Part shown: piece after piece, positions 37,482 to 45,319 of the stretch
Numbering within the stretch: position 1 is the stretch's first letter
Layout: each line of letters opens with the position of its first letter
The notes under the pieces: generated by a model
The model's database searches: none
What the model saw: only the letters and a program-made list of their open reading frames with translations
Told to the model about the DNA's origin: nothing
Made by a program: the position numbers and the translations under genes
Origin: CAVVYV01 sp963752585
GTDB taxonomy: Bacteria > Actinomycetota > Thermoleophilia > Solirubrobacterales > 70-9
Reading direction: 5' to 3'
DNA length: 64,000 nt
Assembly (NCBI GenBank): GCA_963752585.1
Contig: CAVVYV010000007.1
Span: 1-64,000, forward strand

Positions 37482-37922
37482 TTGTCTTTTCTCGGCCAGT
37501 ACGAGCACAATCTCGACTCCAAGGACCGCCTCACGGTCCCGTCGAGGTTCCGCGCGGCGCTTGCTGATGGAGTCGTTCTCGCCAAGGGGCTCGAGCCCTC
37601 CGTCTGGGTGTTCGCGCCCGCCGGCTACGAGCACTTCACCCAGCGGTTCCTCGGCGAGACCAACCCGCTCGGCCGTAGGGGCAGGATGATGCGACGCCAC
37701 TTCCACGGCGGCGCCTTCGACGAGTCGCTCGACTCGGCCGGGCGGATCCGCCTGCCGAAGAAGCTGGTCGAGCACGCCGGCCTCGGCGAGGGGCCCTGCG
37801 CGATCGTCGGCTCCGATGACTGGTTCGAGATCTGGAACGCCGATCGATGGGCGAACTACGAGAAGGAGATGGACGCCGAGGTCTCCGACGTCGCCGAGAA
37901 CCTCTCTGAGGAGGAGCGATGA
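37482..37922 (+). CDS. mraZ: Transcriptional regulator MraZ
   Basis: 146 residues from a TTG start with a good ribosome-binding site. The two AbrB-like MraZ motifs are present: LGQYEHNLDSKDRLTVPSRF near residue 4 and ESLDSAGRIRLPKKLVEHAG near residue 80, each with the D-x-K/A-G-R signature. MraZ is a ring-shaped DNA-binding repressor of the dcw operon. The C-terminus is acidic. It overlaps rsmH by four bases and lies directly downstream of matching 10-base repeats in its own promoter. Confidence 0.97.
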   Translation: MSFLGQYEHNLDSKDRLTVPSRFRAALADGVVLAKGLEPSVWVFAPAGYEHFTQRFLGETNPLGRRGRMMRRHFHGGAFDESLDSAGRIRLPKKLVEHAGLGEGPCAIVGSDDWFEIWNADRWANYEKEMDAEVSDVAENLSEEER

Positions 37923-38914
37923 GAGCCACCGCGGCCGGACAAACGGCGCCGTCAGCGAACCTTACGTATGTGCCCCAGGACCATCAGCCGGTCCTCGCCG
38001 AGGAGCTCGTCGAGATCCTCGACCCCCGTCCGGGGGAGACCTTCGTCGACTGCACCTTCGGCGGCGGCGGTCATGCGCGTCTGATCGCCGAGCGGCTCGG
38101 CCCCGAGGGAGAGCTGATCGCGGTCGACCGCGATCCCTCCTCGGAGGCCCGCTGGCGCGAGTTCTCGGCCGAGGCGCCGACCCGGACGCGGTTCCTGCGC
38201 GCCGACTTCGTCGCCGCCCTCGAGGGGCTGCGCGGGGAGGGGATCCGGCCAGACGGGATCGTCTTCGACCTCGGGATGTCCTCGCTTCAGCTCGACGCCT
38301 GGGAGCGGGGCTTCTCCTACGCCTTCGACGCCCCCCTCGACATGAGGATGGACCCCGACCAGAAGCTGACCGCGGCCGAGATCGTCAACGAATGGCCCCA
38401 GGACCGGCTGGCCCGGGTCCTGCGCGAGTTCGGCGAGGAGCGCCGCGCCGGCTCGATCGCCCGGGAGATCGTCCGGCGGCGGCCGCTCGCCACCACCGCC
38501 GAGCTGGTCGCCGCGGTGAAGGCCGCGATCCCGCCCGCCGAGCGATTTGGGCGCGGGCACCCCGCGAAGCGATCTTTCCAGGCGATCAGGATCGCGGTCA
38601 ACGACGAGCTCGGGGCGCTCGACCGCGCCCTGCCGCTCGCCTGGGGACTGCTCGCCGTCGGCGGGCGCCTCGGCGCGATCTCGTTCCACTCGCTCGAGGA
38701 CCGCAGGGTGAAGCGCTTCCTCGCCGATCGCGCCCGCGGCTGCGTCTGCCCGCCCGAGCTCCCCGTCTGCGTCTGTGGCCGCGAGCCGGAGGCCGAGCCC
38801 CTCGGCCGCCGGGCGATCGCCCCGACCCCGGAGGAAATCGAGCGGAATCCGCGCGCCGCCTCGGCCCACCTGCGCGCGGCGCTCAAGCTTCGAGATGAGG
38901 AGGAACAGGGCTAG
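37919..38914 (+). CDS. rsmH: 16S rRNA (cytosine-1402-N4)-methyltransferase
   Basis: 331 residues. SAM-dependent methylation of 16S rRNA C1402. After a 20-residue extension comes HQPVLAEELVEILDPRPGET, the SAM motif FVDCTFGGGGHARLI and the acidic AVDRDP. DGIVFDLGMSSLQLDAWERG and FSYAFDAPLDMRMDP are family signatures, as are AKRSFQAIRIAVNDELGALD and GAISFHSLEDRRVKRFL. A Cys-rich stretch (CVCPPELPVCVCG) lies near the C-terminus. The ATG overlaps the mraZ stop; the stop shares a base with the next GTG. Confidence 0.98.
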   Translation: MRATAAGQTAPSANLTYVPQDHQPVLAEELVEILDPRPGETFVDCTFGGGGHARLIAERLGPEGELIAVDRDPSSEARWREFSAEAPTRTRFLRADFVAALEGLRGEGIRPDGIVFDLGMSSLQLDAWERGFSYAFDAPLDMRMDPDQKLTAAEIVNEWPQDRLARVLREFGEERRAGSIAREIVRRRPLATTAELVAAVKAAIPPAERFGRGHPAKRSFQAIRIAVNDELGALDRALPLAWGLLAVGGRLGAISFHSLEDRRVKRFLADRARGCVCPPELPVCVCGREPEAEPLGRRAIAPTPEEIERNPRAASAHLRAALKLRDEEEQG

Positions 38915-39768
38915 TGGCTAACCCCGCCCTGGCCTCAGCGGCACCCAGCGCCCCGCCGCGACCCCGGAAGGCGCGGCCCGGGACCGCCCCGGCCAGGCCC
39001 CGTCGCCGTCCGCAGACCGGCGCCCGGCCCCAGACCCGCGCCCGGCCGCAGGCCGCCCGGAACCAGCGCTCAGGCCGACCCCAGGCCCGCAGCCGGCCCC
39101 GGGCGAGGCGCCCGGTCTCGGCCCGGCGCGTGGTCCAGCCTGCCTTCGCCGGCGCGGCCTCGGGCGCCGCGATGCTGCCGGGGGCGGCGCTCCGCTCCGC
39201 GCTCGCCGTCCGCGATTTCTCCGACTCGAGCCTGATCATTCGCCTCACTCGGGGGCGCGGCTGGATCGCGGTGCTCTCGGTCCTCCTCTTCGGGATCGTC
39301 GCCCTCAACGTCGTCAGCCTCAGCATCAGCGCCGGCTCCGGCCGGGTCTCGCAGGCGGTGGAGGAGATCGAGCGCCAGAACTCCGGCCTCCGCGCCCAGC
39401 TCGCCGAGCAGCTATCGGCGAGCCGGATCGAGGGAGCGGCGGTCACCCAGGGCATGGCGGTGCCGACGCCGGAGGACATCAGCTACCTCAGCCCCGAGGA
39501 CGGTGACCTCGAGGGTCTCCTCAAGCTGCTCGAGAACGAGACCCTCCTCAGCGGTGAGCCCTGGAGCGCCTCGGACGCGTCGGAGACGATCTCGTATCTG
39601 CCCACTCCGGCCGATTCGACCTCCGGCAGTGGGATCACCCCGCCGGCGGCCTCGGCGCCGGTTCCACCGTCTTCGCCACCCGCCGCTTCGCCGCCGGCGT
39701 CGTCGGGCGGCGGCTCCACCGGATCGACCGGTGGCTCGACCTCCGGAGCCGGAGGGGTCGGCCTCTAG
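38914..39768 (+). CDS. FtsL-like division protein with long basic N-terminus
   Basis: 284 residues at the position of ftsL. The first 75 residues are an Arg/Pro/Ala-rich, strongly basic cytoplasmic tail (ARPQTRARPQAARNQRSGRP). One membrane helix (GWIAVLSVLLFGIVALNVVS) is followed by a coiled-coil-like segment VSQAVEEIERQNSGLRAQLA, as in FtsL/DivIC. The C-terminal 80 residues are low-complexity Pro/Ser/Gly (SPPAASPPASSGGGSTG). GTG start overlaps rsmH. The family assignment rests on topology and gene order, not on strong sequence motifs. Confidence 0.7.
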   Translation: MANPALASAAPSAPPRPRKARPGTAPARPRRRPQTGARPQTRARPQAARNQRSGRPQARSRPRARRPVSARRVVQPAFAGAASGAAMLPGAALRSALAVRDFSDSSLIIRLTRGRGWIAVLSVLLFGIVALNVVSLSISAGSGRVSQAVEEIERQNSGLRAQLAEQLSASRIEGAAVTQGMAVPTPEDISYLSPEDGDLEGLLKLLENETLLSGEPWSASDASETISYLPTPADSTSGSGITPPAASAPVPPSSPPAASPPASSGGGSTGSTGGSTSGAGGVGL

Positions 39769-39788
39769 CCGGGCCGAGGGCGGGGACG

Positions 39789-41447
39789 ATGCGCCAGATC
39801 GACCGCCGCCTCGGGCTCCTCTTCTGCTTCTTCCTCCTCCTCTTCTCGCTCGTGCTCGCCCGCGCCTTCTGGCTCCAGGGGGTCAGGGGCGGCGAGCTTC
39901 GCGCCGAGGCCCACAGCCAGCAGGTGACCGAGGTGACGATTCCCGGCCAGCGGGGGCGGGTGATCGATCGCACCGGGAAGGTGCTCGCGGTCTCCGAGGA
40001 CGCCGCGGACGTGATCGCGACCCCGTACCAGGTGAAGGATCCGGATCGCGCGGCGGCCCGGCTCAACAACGTCACCGGGGTCTCGGCGGCCGAGCTCTCC
40101 GAGGCGCTGTCCGATCGAACCTCCGGCTTCGCCTACCTCGCGCGCAAGGTGGACCTCGACACCGCCGAGCGGGTCGAACAGCTCCAGATCGACGGGATCT
40201 CGACGGTGCCGAACAGCCGCCGGATCTATCCGCAGGGCGAGCTCGCATCGCAGGTGATCGGGGCGGTGGGGACGGAGAACCAGGGCCTCACCGGGCTCGA
40301 GCAGGCCGAGGACGATGTGCTCGGCGGCGCCAACGGGGAGCAGGAGGTGGTCCACGACGCGCTCGGCGAGACGCTGCGGACCGAGACGGTGCGCCCGGCC
40401 AGCATCGGCCAGGACATTTGGGTGACGCTCGACGCGGCGATCCAGGGCCGCACCGAGGAGGCGCTGGCGGAGGCGGGGGAGCACTTCGAGGCGAAGGGCG
40501 CAGCGGCGATCGTGATGGACCCGACCAGCGGCGAGATCCTGGCGATGGCGAACTGGCCCGGCTACGACCCGACCGACCTCGAGTCGGCGACCGAGGAGGA
40601 GCTTGCCAACCGGGCGACCGGCTTCACCTATGAGCCCGGGTCGACCTTCAAGGCCTTTACCGTCGCGGCGGCGCTCGAGGACGAGGTGGTGACTCCACAG
40701 ACGAGCTTCTACCTGCCCTCTGAGCTCCAGGTTGCCGATCGGAGGATCGGTGAGGCCCACCCCCGGCCGCCGATCGACGCCACCGTTTCCGAGATCCTCG
40801 CCGCGTCCTGGAACGTGGGCGCGGTGAAGATCGGGCTGGAGGAGGGGGCCGACCGTTTCTCGGAGTGGATCGAGCGATTCGGCTTCGGCGAGAGGACCGG
40901 CCTCGACTATCCGGGCGAGGAGCAGGGGATCGTCCCCTCGCGCGACGACTACTCGGGTTCGACGATGGGCAACCTGCCGATCGGCCAGGGCCTAGCGGTC
41001 ACCCCACTGCAGATGGCCGCCGGGTACTCGGCGATCGCCAACGGCGGCGTCCTCCGCCGACCCCGGCTGATCACCCGGGTCGGGAGCGAGCCGGGCGAGG
41101 CCGAATCGGAGGGAGAGCGGGTGATCAGCACCGAGACCTCGGCCCTGCTGCGCCGAATGCTCGAGGGCGTGCTGGAGCCCGGCGGCACCGCCTCCTCGGT
41201 GACCGTCCCGGGCTACGTGCTCGCGGGCAAGACCGGGACCGCCCAGAAGGTCGAGGACGGCACCTACTCCGACTCCCGTTACGTCGCCTCGTTTGTCGGC
41301 TTCGCGCCCGCGCAGAACCCGAAGCTGCTCGTCGCCGTGGTCGTCGACGAGCCGGTCTACGTCCACAGCGGCGGCGAGGTCGCCGCGCCCGTCTTCGGCG
41401 ATATCGCCTCCTTTGCGCTTCCCTATCTGGGCATATCGCCGGGTTGA
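39789..41447 (+). CDS. ftsI: Peptidoglycan transpeptidase FtsI (class B PBP)
   Basis: 552 residues. The N-terminal helix LGLLFCFFLLLFSLVLARAF anchors it. The pedestal domain has GQRGRVIDRTGKVLAVSED. The transpeptidase domain has the active-site Ser in EPGSTFKAF (near residue 285), SWN near 340 in place of the usual SxN, and KTGTAQK near 480. GAAAIVMDPTSGEILAMANW marks the start of the catalytic domain. It forms septal peptidoglycan cross-links with FtsW. There is no PASTA domain. It sits 20 bases after the ftsL-like gene. Confidence 0.97.
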   Translation: MRQIDRRLGLLFCFFLLLFSLVLARAFWLQGVRGGELRAEAHSQQVTEVTIPGQRGRVIDRTGKVLAVSEDAADVIATPYQVKDPDRAAARLNNVTGVSAAELSEALSDRTSGFAYLARKVDLDTAERVEQLQIDGISTVPNSRRIYPQGELASQVIGAVGTENQGLTGLEQAEDDVLGGANGEQEVVHDALGETLRTETVRPASIGQDIWVTLDAAIQGRTEEALAEAGEHFEAKGAAAIVMDPTSGEILAMANWPGYDPTDLESATEEELANRATGFTYEPGSTFKAFTVAAALEDEVVTPQTSFYLPSELQVADRRIGEAHPRPPIDATVSEILAASWNVGAVKIGLEEGADRFSEWIERFGFGERTGLDYPGEEQGIVPSRDDYSGSTMGNLPIGQGLAVTPLQMAAGYSAIANGGVLRRPRLITRVGSEPGEAESEGERVISTETSALLRRMLEGVLEPGGTASSVTVPGYVLAGKTGTAQKVEDGTYSDSRYVASFVGFAPAQNPKLLVAVVVDEPVYVHSGGEVAAPVFGDIASFALPYLGISPG

Positions 41448-41470
41448 GGGCTCAAACGGGGGGCCGCGCC

Positions 41471-41483
41471 TAGAATCGCCGCG
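41471..41483 (+). promoter_or_regulatory. -10 box immediately before murE
   Basis: TAGAAT at 41471-41476 with seven bases to the murE ATG. The spacing suggests an internal, leaderless promoter within the dcw cluster. Confidence 0.4.
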
Positions 41484-42998
41484 ATGAGGCTCGAGGACCT
41501 CCTGCGCGACTCACGCCTCGCCGCCCGCGTAGAGGGCGATGCCGGCGTGGAGATCTCGGACCTCGCCTATGACAGCCGCCACGTGGGGCCGGGGACACTC
41601 TTCTTCTGCGTCACCGGGCTGAGCCGCGACGGGCACGAGTTCGCCGGCGAAGCGGTCGAGGCGGGCGCGGCCGCGCTGGTGGTCGAGCGGCCCCTGGAGC
41701 TTGGCGTCCCCGAGGTCGAGGTCGCGGACGCCCGGGCGGCGATGGCGCCGCTCGCCGCCGCCTTCTGGGGCAATCCGACCGAGGACCTGACCGTGATCGG
41801 GGTCACCGGTACCAACGGCAAGACCACAACCGCCTTCCTCGTCCGCCACCTGCTCGAGGACGCGGGCCGGCGCTGCGGGCTTCTGGGGACGGTCCAGCGG
41901 GTGGTCGGCGGCGAGGTCGAGGAGGTAGAGCGGACGACGCCCGAGGCGATCGACCTTCAGGCAACCTTCCGCCGGATGGCCGAGGCCGGCGACGAGGCCT
42001 GCGTGCTCGAGGTCTCCTCGCACGCGCTCGTCCTCCATCGGGCGGACGCAATCCAGTTCGACGTCAAGGCGTTCACCAACCTCACCCAGGACCACCTCGA
42101 CTTCCACGAGGGGATGGAGGACTACTTCGCCGCGAAACGGCTGCTGTTCACAGCCGAGGGCGGCGTTGCGACCGTGGAGCTCGAGGGAGGGGTGTCGGTC
42201 GTCAACGTGGACGACCCCTACGGGCGGCGCCTCGCCGACGAGCTCGCCGAGGGCCCGAGCGGCGACCGCGTCACCTTCTCCCCAGCCGGGGGCGAGGCGG
42301 ACTTCTCCGCGCGGGGGGTCGCGTTCGACGCTTCCGGCTCGACCTTCGACTGCCTCTCGCCGGCGGGGGTGCTCGAGGTTCGCACGCCGCTGCCGGGGGA
42401 CTTCAACGTCGCCAACGCGATCGCGGCTCTCGGGGTCGCCCACGCGCTCGGTCTCGACCTGCGCCGGGCCGCCGCCGCCCTCTCCTCGGCCGGCCAGGTG
42501 CCGGGGCGGTTCGAGTCGATCGACGAGGGCCAGCTCTTCGCGGTGCTCGTCGACTACGCCCACACCCCGGACTCGCTCGAGAACGTGCTCGAGGCGGCCG
42601 CCAGGATCACCCGGGGCCGGGTGGTCTCGGTGTTCGGCTGCGGCGGCGATCGCGACCGCGAGAAGCGCCCGCTGATGGGCCGAGCAGGGGCGGAGCTCTC
42701 GGACCTCGCGATTGTCACGTCCGACAACCCGCGCTCGGAGCGACCGGAGGCGATCATCGAAGAGGTCGTCTCCGGGATCGACCCCGCCCTGATCGACGAG
42801 GGGAAGGTGGTGATCGAGGCCGACCGCCGGGCCGCGATCGCGCGCGCCCTGGAGGCGGCTGGGGGAGGCGACACCGTGGTGATCGCGGGCAAGGGCCACG
42901 AGCAGGGCCAGGAATTCGAGGACGGTCGGAAGATCCCGTTCGACGACCGGGACGTCGCCCGCGACGAGCTCCGCCGACTGACGGCAGCCACACGATGA
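41484..42998 (+). CDS. murE: UDP-MurNAc-L-Ala-D-Glu:diamino-acid ligase MurE
   Basis: 504 residues. Adds the third amino acid to the peptidoglycan stem in the cytoplasm. ATP-binding VIGVTGTNGKTTTAFLVRHL near residue 108, substrate loop ERTTPEAIDLQATFRRM, LEVSSHALVLHRAD, FTNLTQDHLDFHEGMEDYF (with the carbamylated-Lys site nearby in AKRLLF) and the C-terminal ligase motifs VLVDYAHTPDSLENVL and VVSVFGCGGDRDREKRPLMG. TSDNPRSERPEAIIEEV gives the DNPR motif, associated with meso-diaminopimelate specificity. It overlaps murF by four bases. Confidence 0.98.
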   Translation: MRLEDLLRDSRLAARVEGDAGVEISDLAYDSRHVGPGTLFFCVTGLSRDGHEFAGEAVEAGAAALVVERPLELGVPEVEVADARAAMAPLAAAFWGNPTEDLTVIGVTGTNGKTTTAFLVRHLLEDAGRRCGLLGTVQRVVGGEVEEVERTTPEAIDLQATFRRMAEAGDEACVLEVSSHALVLHRADAIQFDVKAFTNLTQDHLDFHEGMEDYFAAKRLLFTAEGGVATVELEGGVSVVNVDDPYGRRLADELAEGPSGDRVTFSPAGGEADFSARGVAFDASGSTFDCLSPAGVLEVRTPLPGDFNVANAIAALGVAHALGLDLRRAAAALSSAGQVPGRFESIDEGQLFAVLVDYAHTPDSLENVLEAAARITRGRVVSVFGCGGDRDREKRPLMGRAGAELSDLAIVTSDNPRSERPEAIIEEVVSGIDPALIDEGKVVIEADRRAAIARALEAAGGGDTVVIAGKGHEQGQEFEDGRKIPFDDRDVARDELRRLTAATR

Positions 42999-44338
42999 CC
43001 TCCATCGACGGCGAGCGCCTGGCCGCGGCCGCCGGGGCCGAGGTCGTGCGGCGCGGACGCGGCGGGGGCCCACGGAGGACCCTGATCGACTCGCGCCAGG
43101 CAGGTGAGGGAGACCTCTTCGTCGGCCTCCGCGGGGAGCGCGAGGACGGCGGCCGATTCGCGGCCGATGCGCTTCGCGGCGGCGCCTGGGGGGTCCTGGT
43201 GGGCTCGCAGCACGCCCGCGAGCTCGCGCCGGCCGACGACGAGGAGGGGTGGGTGCTGGGCAGCGACGACCCCCTTGTTTCTCTCCAGGCCCTTGCCCGG
43301 CACTGGCGCCGGGAGCTCGGCTGCCGGGTGATCGGGATCACCGGCTCCACCGGGAAGACCTCGGTAAAGGACGTCTGCCGGGCGATCCTGCCCGCCACGG
43401 TCCACGCCAGCCCCGAGAACTTCAACACCGAGATCGGCCTGCCGCTGGCGGTGCTCGGTGCCGGCGAAGGCACCGAGGTCCTCGTCCTCGAGATGGCGAT
43501 GCGGGGGGCGGGGCAGATCGCGGACCTGTGCGCGATAGCCGAGCCCGACGTCGGCGTGATCACCAACGTCGGCCCCGTCCACGTCGAGCTCCTGGGGACG
43601 ATCGAGGCGATCGCCGCGGCGAAGGCGGAGGTGATCGACGGCCTCGCCGAGGGCGGAACCGCGGTCGTCCCGGCCGATCCTGGCCCGCTGGAGCCTCACC
43701 TGGAGCGGGCACCGGTGCTGCTCCGCTTCGGGGATGGTGGCGACGTTTGGGCTCGGGACGTATCGGCGGAGGCGGGTGAGACCAGCGCCGCCGTCGTCAC
43801 CCCGGCCGGCGAGCAAGCATTCAAGCTGCCGTTCGTAGAGGCCCACAACCTCGACAACGCGCTCGCGGCGATCGCGGCGGGCGTCGCCCTCGGGATGCCC
43901 CTGGAGGGGATGGCGAAGCGAGCGCCGGGGATAGTCTTCTCGCGCCTTCGGGGGGAGCTCGTCGAGCTCCCGGGGGACGCGATCCTGATCAACGACTCCT
44001 ACAACGCCAACCCGGTCTCGATGCGGGCGGCGCTGGACCACCTCGCCTCCCTGCCCACCGGCGGCCGCCGGGTCGCCGTGCTCGGCGAGATGCGCGAGCT
44101 CGGGCCGGAGGCGGCCGCCTACCACCGTGAGATCGGCGAGCACGCCCGGCGGCAGGGGGTGGAGCTGCTGATCGGCGTCGGCGAGCTCGGCCGCGAATAC
44201 GCCCCCGACGCCGAGGCGCCGAACGCAGAGGCCGCGGCTGCCGCTCTCGCCGAGCGGCTTCAGCCGGGCGACGCGATCCTGGTCAAGGGCTCGCGCGCGA
44301 TCGGCCTCGAGCTTGTCGCCGAGAAGCTGGCGAGGTAA
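42995..44338 (+). CDS. murF: UDP-MurNAc-tripeptide:D-Ala-D-Ala ligase MurF
   Basis: 447 residues. Attaches D-Ala-D-Ala to complete the stem peptide. P-loop VIGITGSTGKTSVKDVCRAI near residue 112, then NFNTEIGLPLAVL, VLVLEMAMRGAGQIADLC, VGVITNVGPVHVELLGTIEA and the C-terminal LINDSYNANPVSMRAALDHL and VAVLGEMRELG. The ATG overlaps murE, and the stop overlaps the mraY ATG by one base. Translational coupling through murE-murF-mraY is evident. Confidence 0.98.
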   Translation: MTSIDGERLAAAAGAEVVRRGRGGGPRRTLIDSRQAGEGDLFVGLRGEREDGGRFAADALRGGAWGVLVGSQHARELAPADDEEGWVLGSDDPLVSLQALARHWRRELGCRVIGITGSTGKTSVKDVCRAILPATVHASPENFNTEIGLPLAVLGAGEGTEVLVLEMAMRGAGQIADLCAIAEPDVGVITNVGPVHVELLGTIEAIAAAKAEVIDGLAEGGTAVVPADPGPLEPHLERAPVLLRFGDGGDVWARDVSAEAGETSAAVVTPAGEQAFKLPFVEAHNLDNALAAIAAGVALGMPLEGMAKRAPGIVFSRLRGELVELPGDAILINDSYNANPVSMRAALDHLASLPTGGRRVAVLGEMRELGPEAAAYHREIGEHARRQGVELLIGVGELGREYAPDAEAPNAEAAAAALAERLQPGDAILVKGSRAIGLELVAEKLAR

Positions 44339-45315
44339 TGCTCGGCGAGATCCTGATAGCGGGGATGGCGGCGATGCTGATCTGCATCTTCCTCGGGCCG
44401 CGTTTCATCGAGTACCTGCGAATCAAGGAGTTCGGTCAGCAGATCAGGGAGGAGGGCCCGGAGGAGCACCACGAGAAGGCGGGGACCCCGACGATGGGCG
44501 GGCTGATCGTGTTCACGGCGATCGCGATCCCATACCTGGTGCTCTCCGACCGGGACGTGGCCAGCCTCGCCGTCTTCGGGGTGGCGATCGGCTGCGCAGC
44601 GATCGGCTTCGCCGACGACTTCCTGAAGCTGGTCAAGCGCCGCTCGCTCGGGCTCTCCGCCCGCTGGAAGCTCGCCTGCCAGTTCGTCCTCGCGGTCGGC
44701 CTCTACTACGTCGCCAAGGAGGAGGTCGGGCTGGAGTCGGTGGTCGAGCTCCGGATCTCTGACGCCCAGATCGAAATCCCCGACGCCGCCTACCTGCTGC
44801 TCGTCTTCCTGGTGATCGCCGGCGCCAGCAACGCGGTCAACCTCAGCGACGGGCTCGACGGGCTCGCCGCCGGCTGCTGCGCGATCGTCCTCCTCGCCTA
44901 CACCGCGATCACCTTCATCACCAACGAGCAGGAGAACCTCGCCCTGCTCTCCGCCTGTCTCGTCGGCGGCTGCATCGGCTTCCTCTGGTTCAACGCGTTC
45001 CCGGCGTCGATCTTCATGGGCGACACCGGCTCGCTCGGCCTCGGGGGCGCGATCGGGGCGCTGGCGGTGATGACTCAGACCGAAGTGCTGCTGATCATCA
45101 TCGGCGGGATCTTCGTGATCGAGGCGCTTTCGGTGGCGCTCCAGGTCGCCGCTTTCAAGGCGTTCCGGCGGCGGCTTCTGCTGATGGCCCCGGTCCACCA
45201 CCACTTCGAGCTACTCGCCTGGTCGGAGACGAAGATCATGCTTCGCTTCTGGATCATCGCCGCGGTCTGCTCGGGGATCGGCTTCACCCTCTACCAGCAG
45301 TCGATCGGGCCTTAG
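44338..45315 (+). CDS. mraY: Phospho-MurNAc-pentapeptide translocase MraY
   Basis: 325 residues, about ten membrane helices. Transfers phospho-MurNAc-pentapeptide to undecaprenyl phosphate to make lipid I. Signatures: GTPTMGGLIVFTAIAIPY, the Mg-binding ADD in IGFADDFLKL, ASNAVNLSDGLDGLAAGCC, FMGDTGSLGLGGAIGALAV and the His motif APVHHHFELLAWSETKIM. It ends four bases before the end of the convergent HTH/membrane protein gene. Confidence 0.98.
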   Translation: MLGEILIAGMAAMLICIFLGPRFIEYLRIKEFGQQIREEGPEEHHEKAGTPTMGGLIVFTAIAIPYLVLSDRDVASLAVFGVAIGCAAIGFADDFLKLVKRRSLGLSARWKLACQFVLAVGLYYVAKEEVGLESVVELRISDAQIEIPDAAYLLLVFLVIAGASNAVNLSDGLDGLAAGCCAIVLLAYTAITFITNEQENLALLSACLVGGCIGFLWFNAFPASIFMGDTGSLGLGGAIGALAVMTQTEVLLIIIGGIFVIEALSVALQVAAFKAFRRRLLLMAPVHHHFELLAWSETKIMLRFWIIAAVCSGIGFTLYQQSIGP

Positions 45316-45319
45316 CGAG

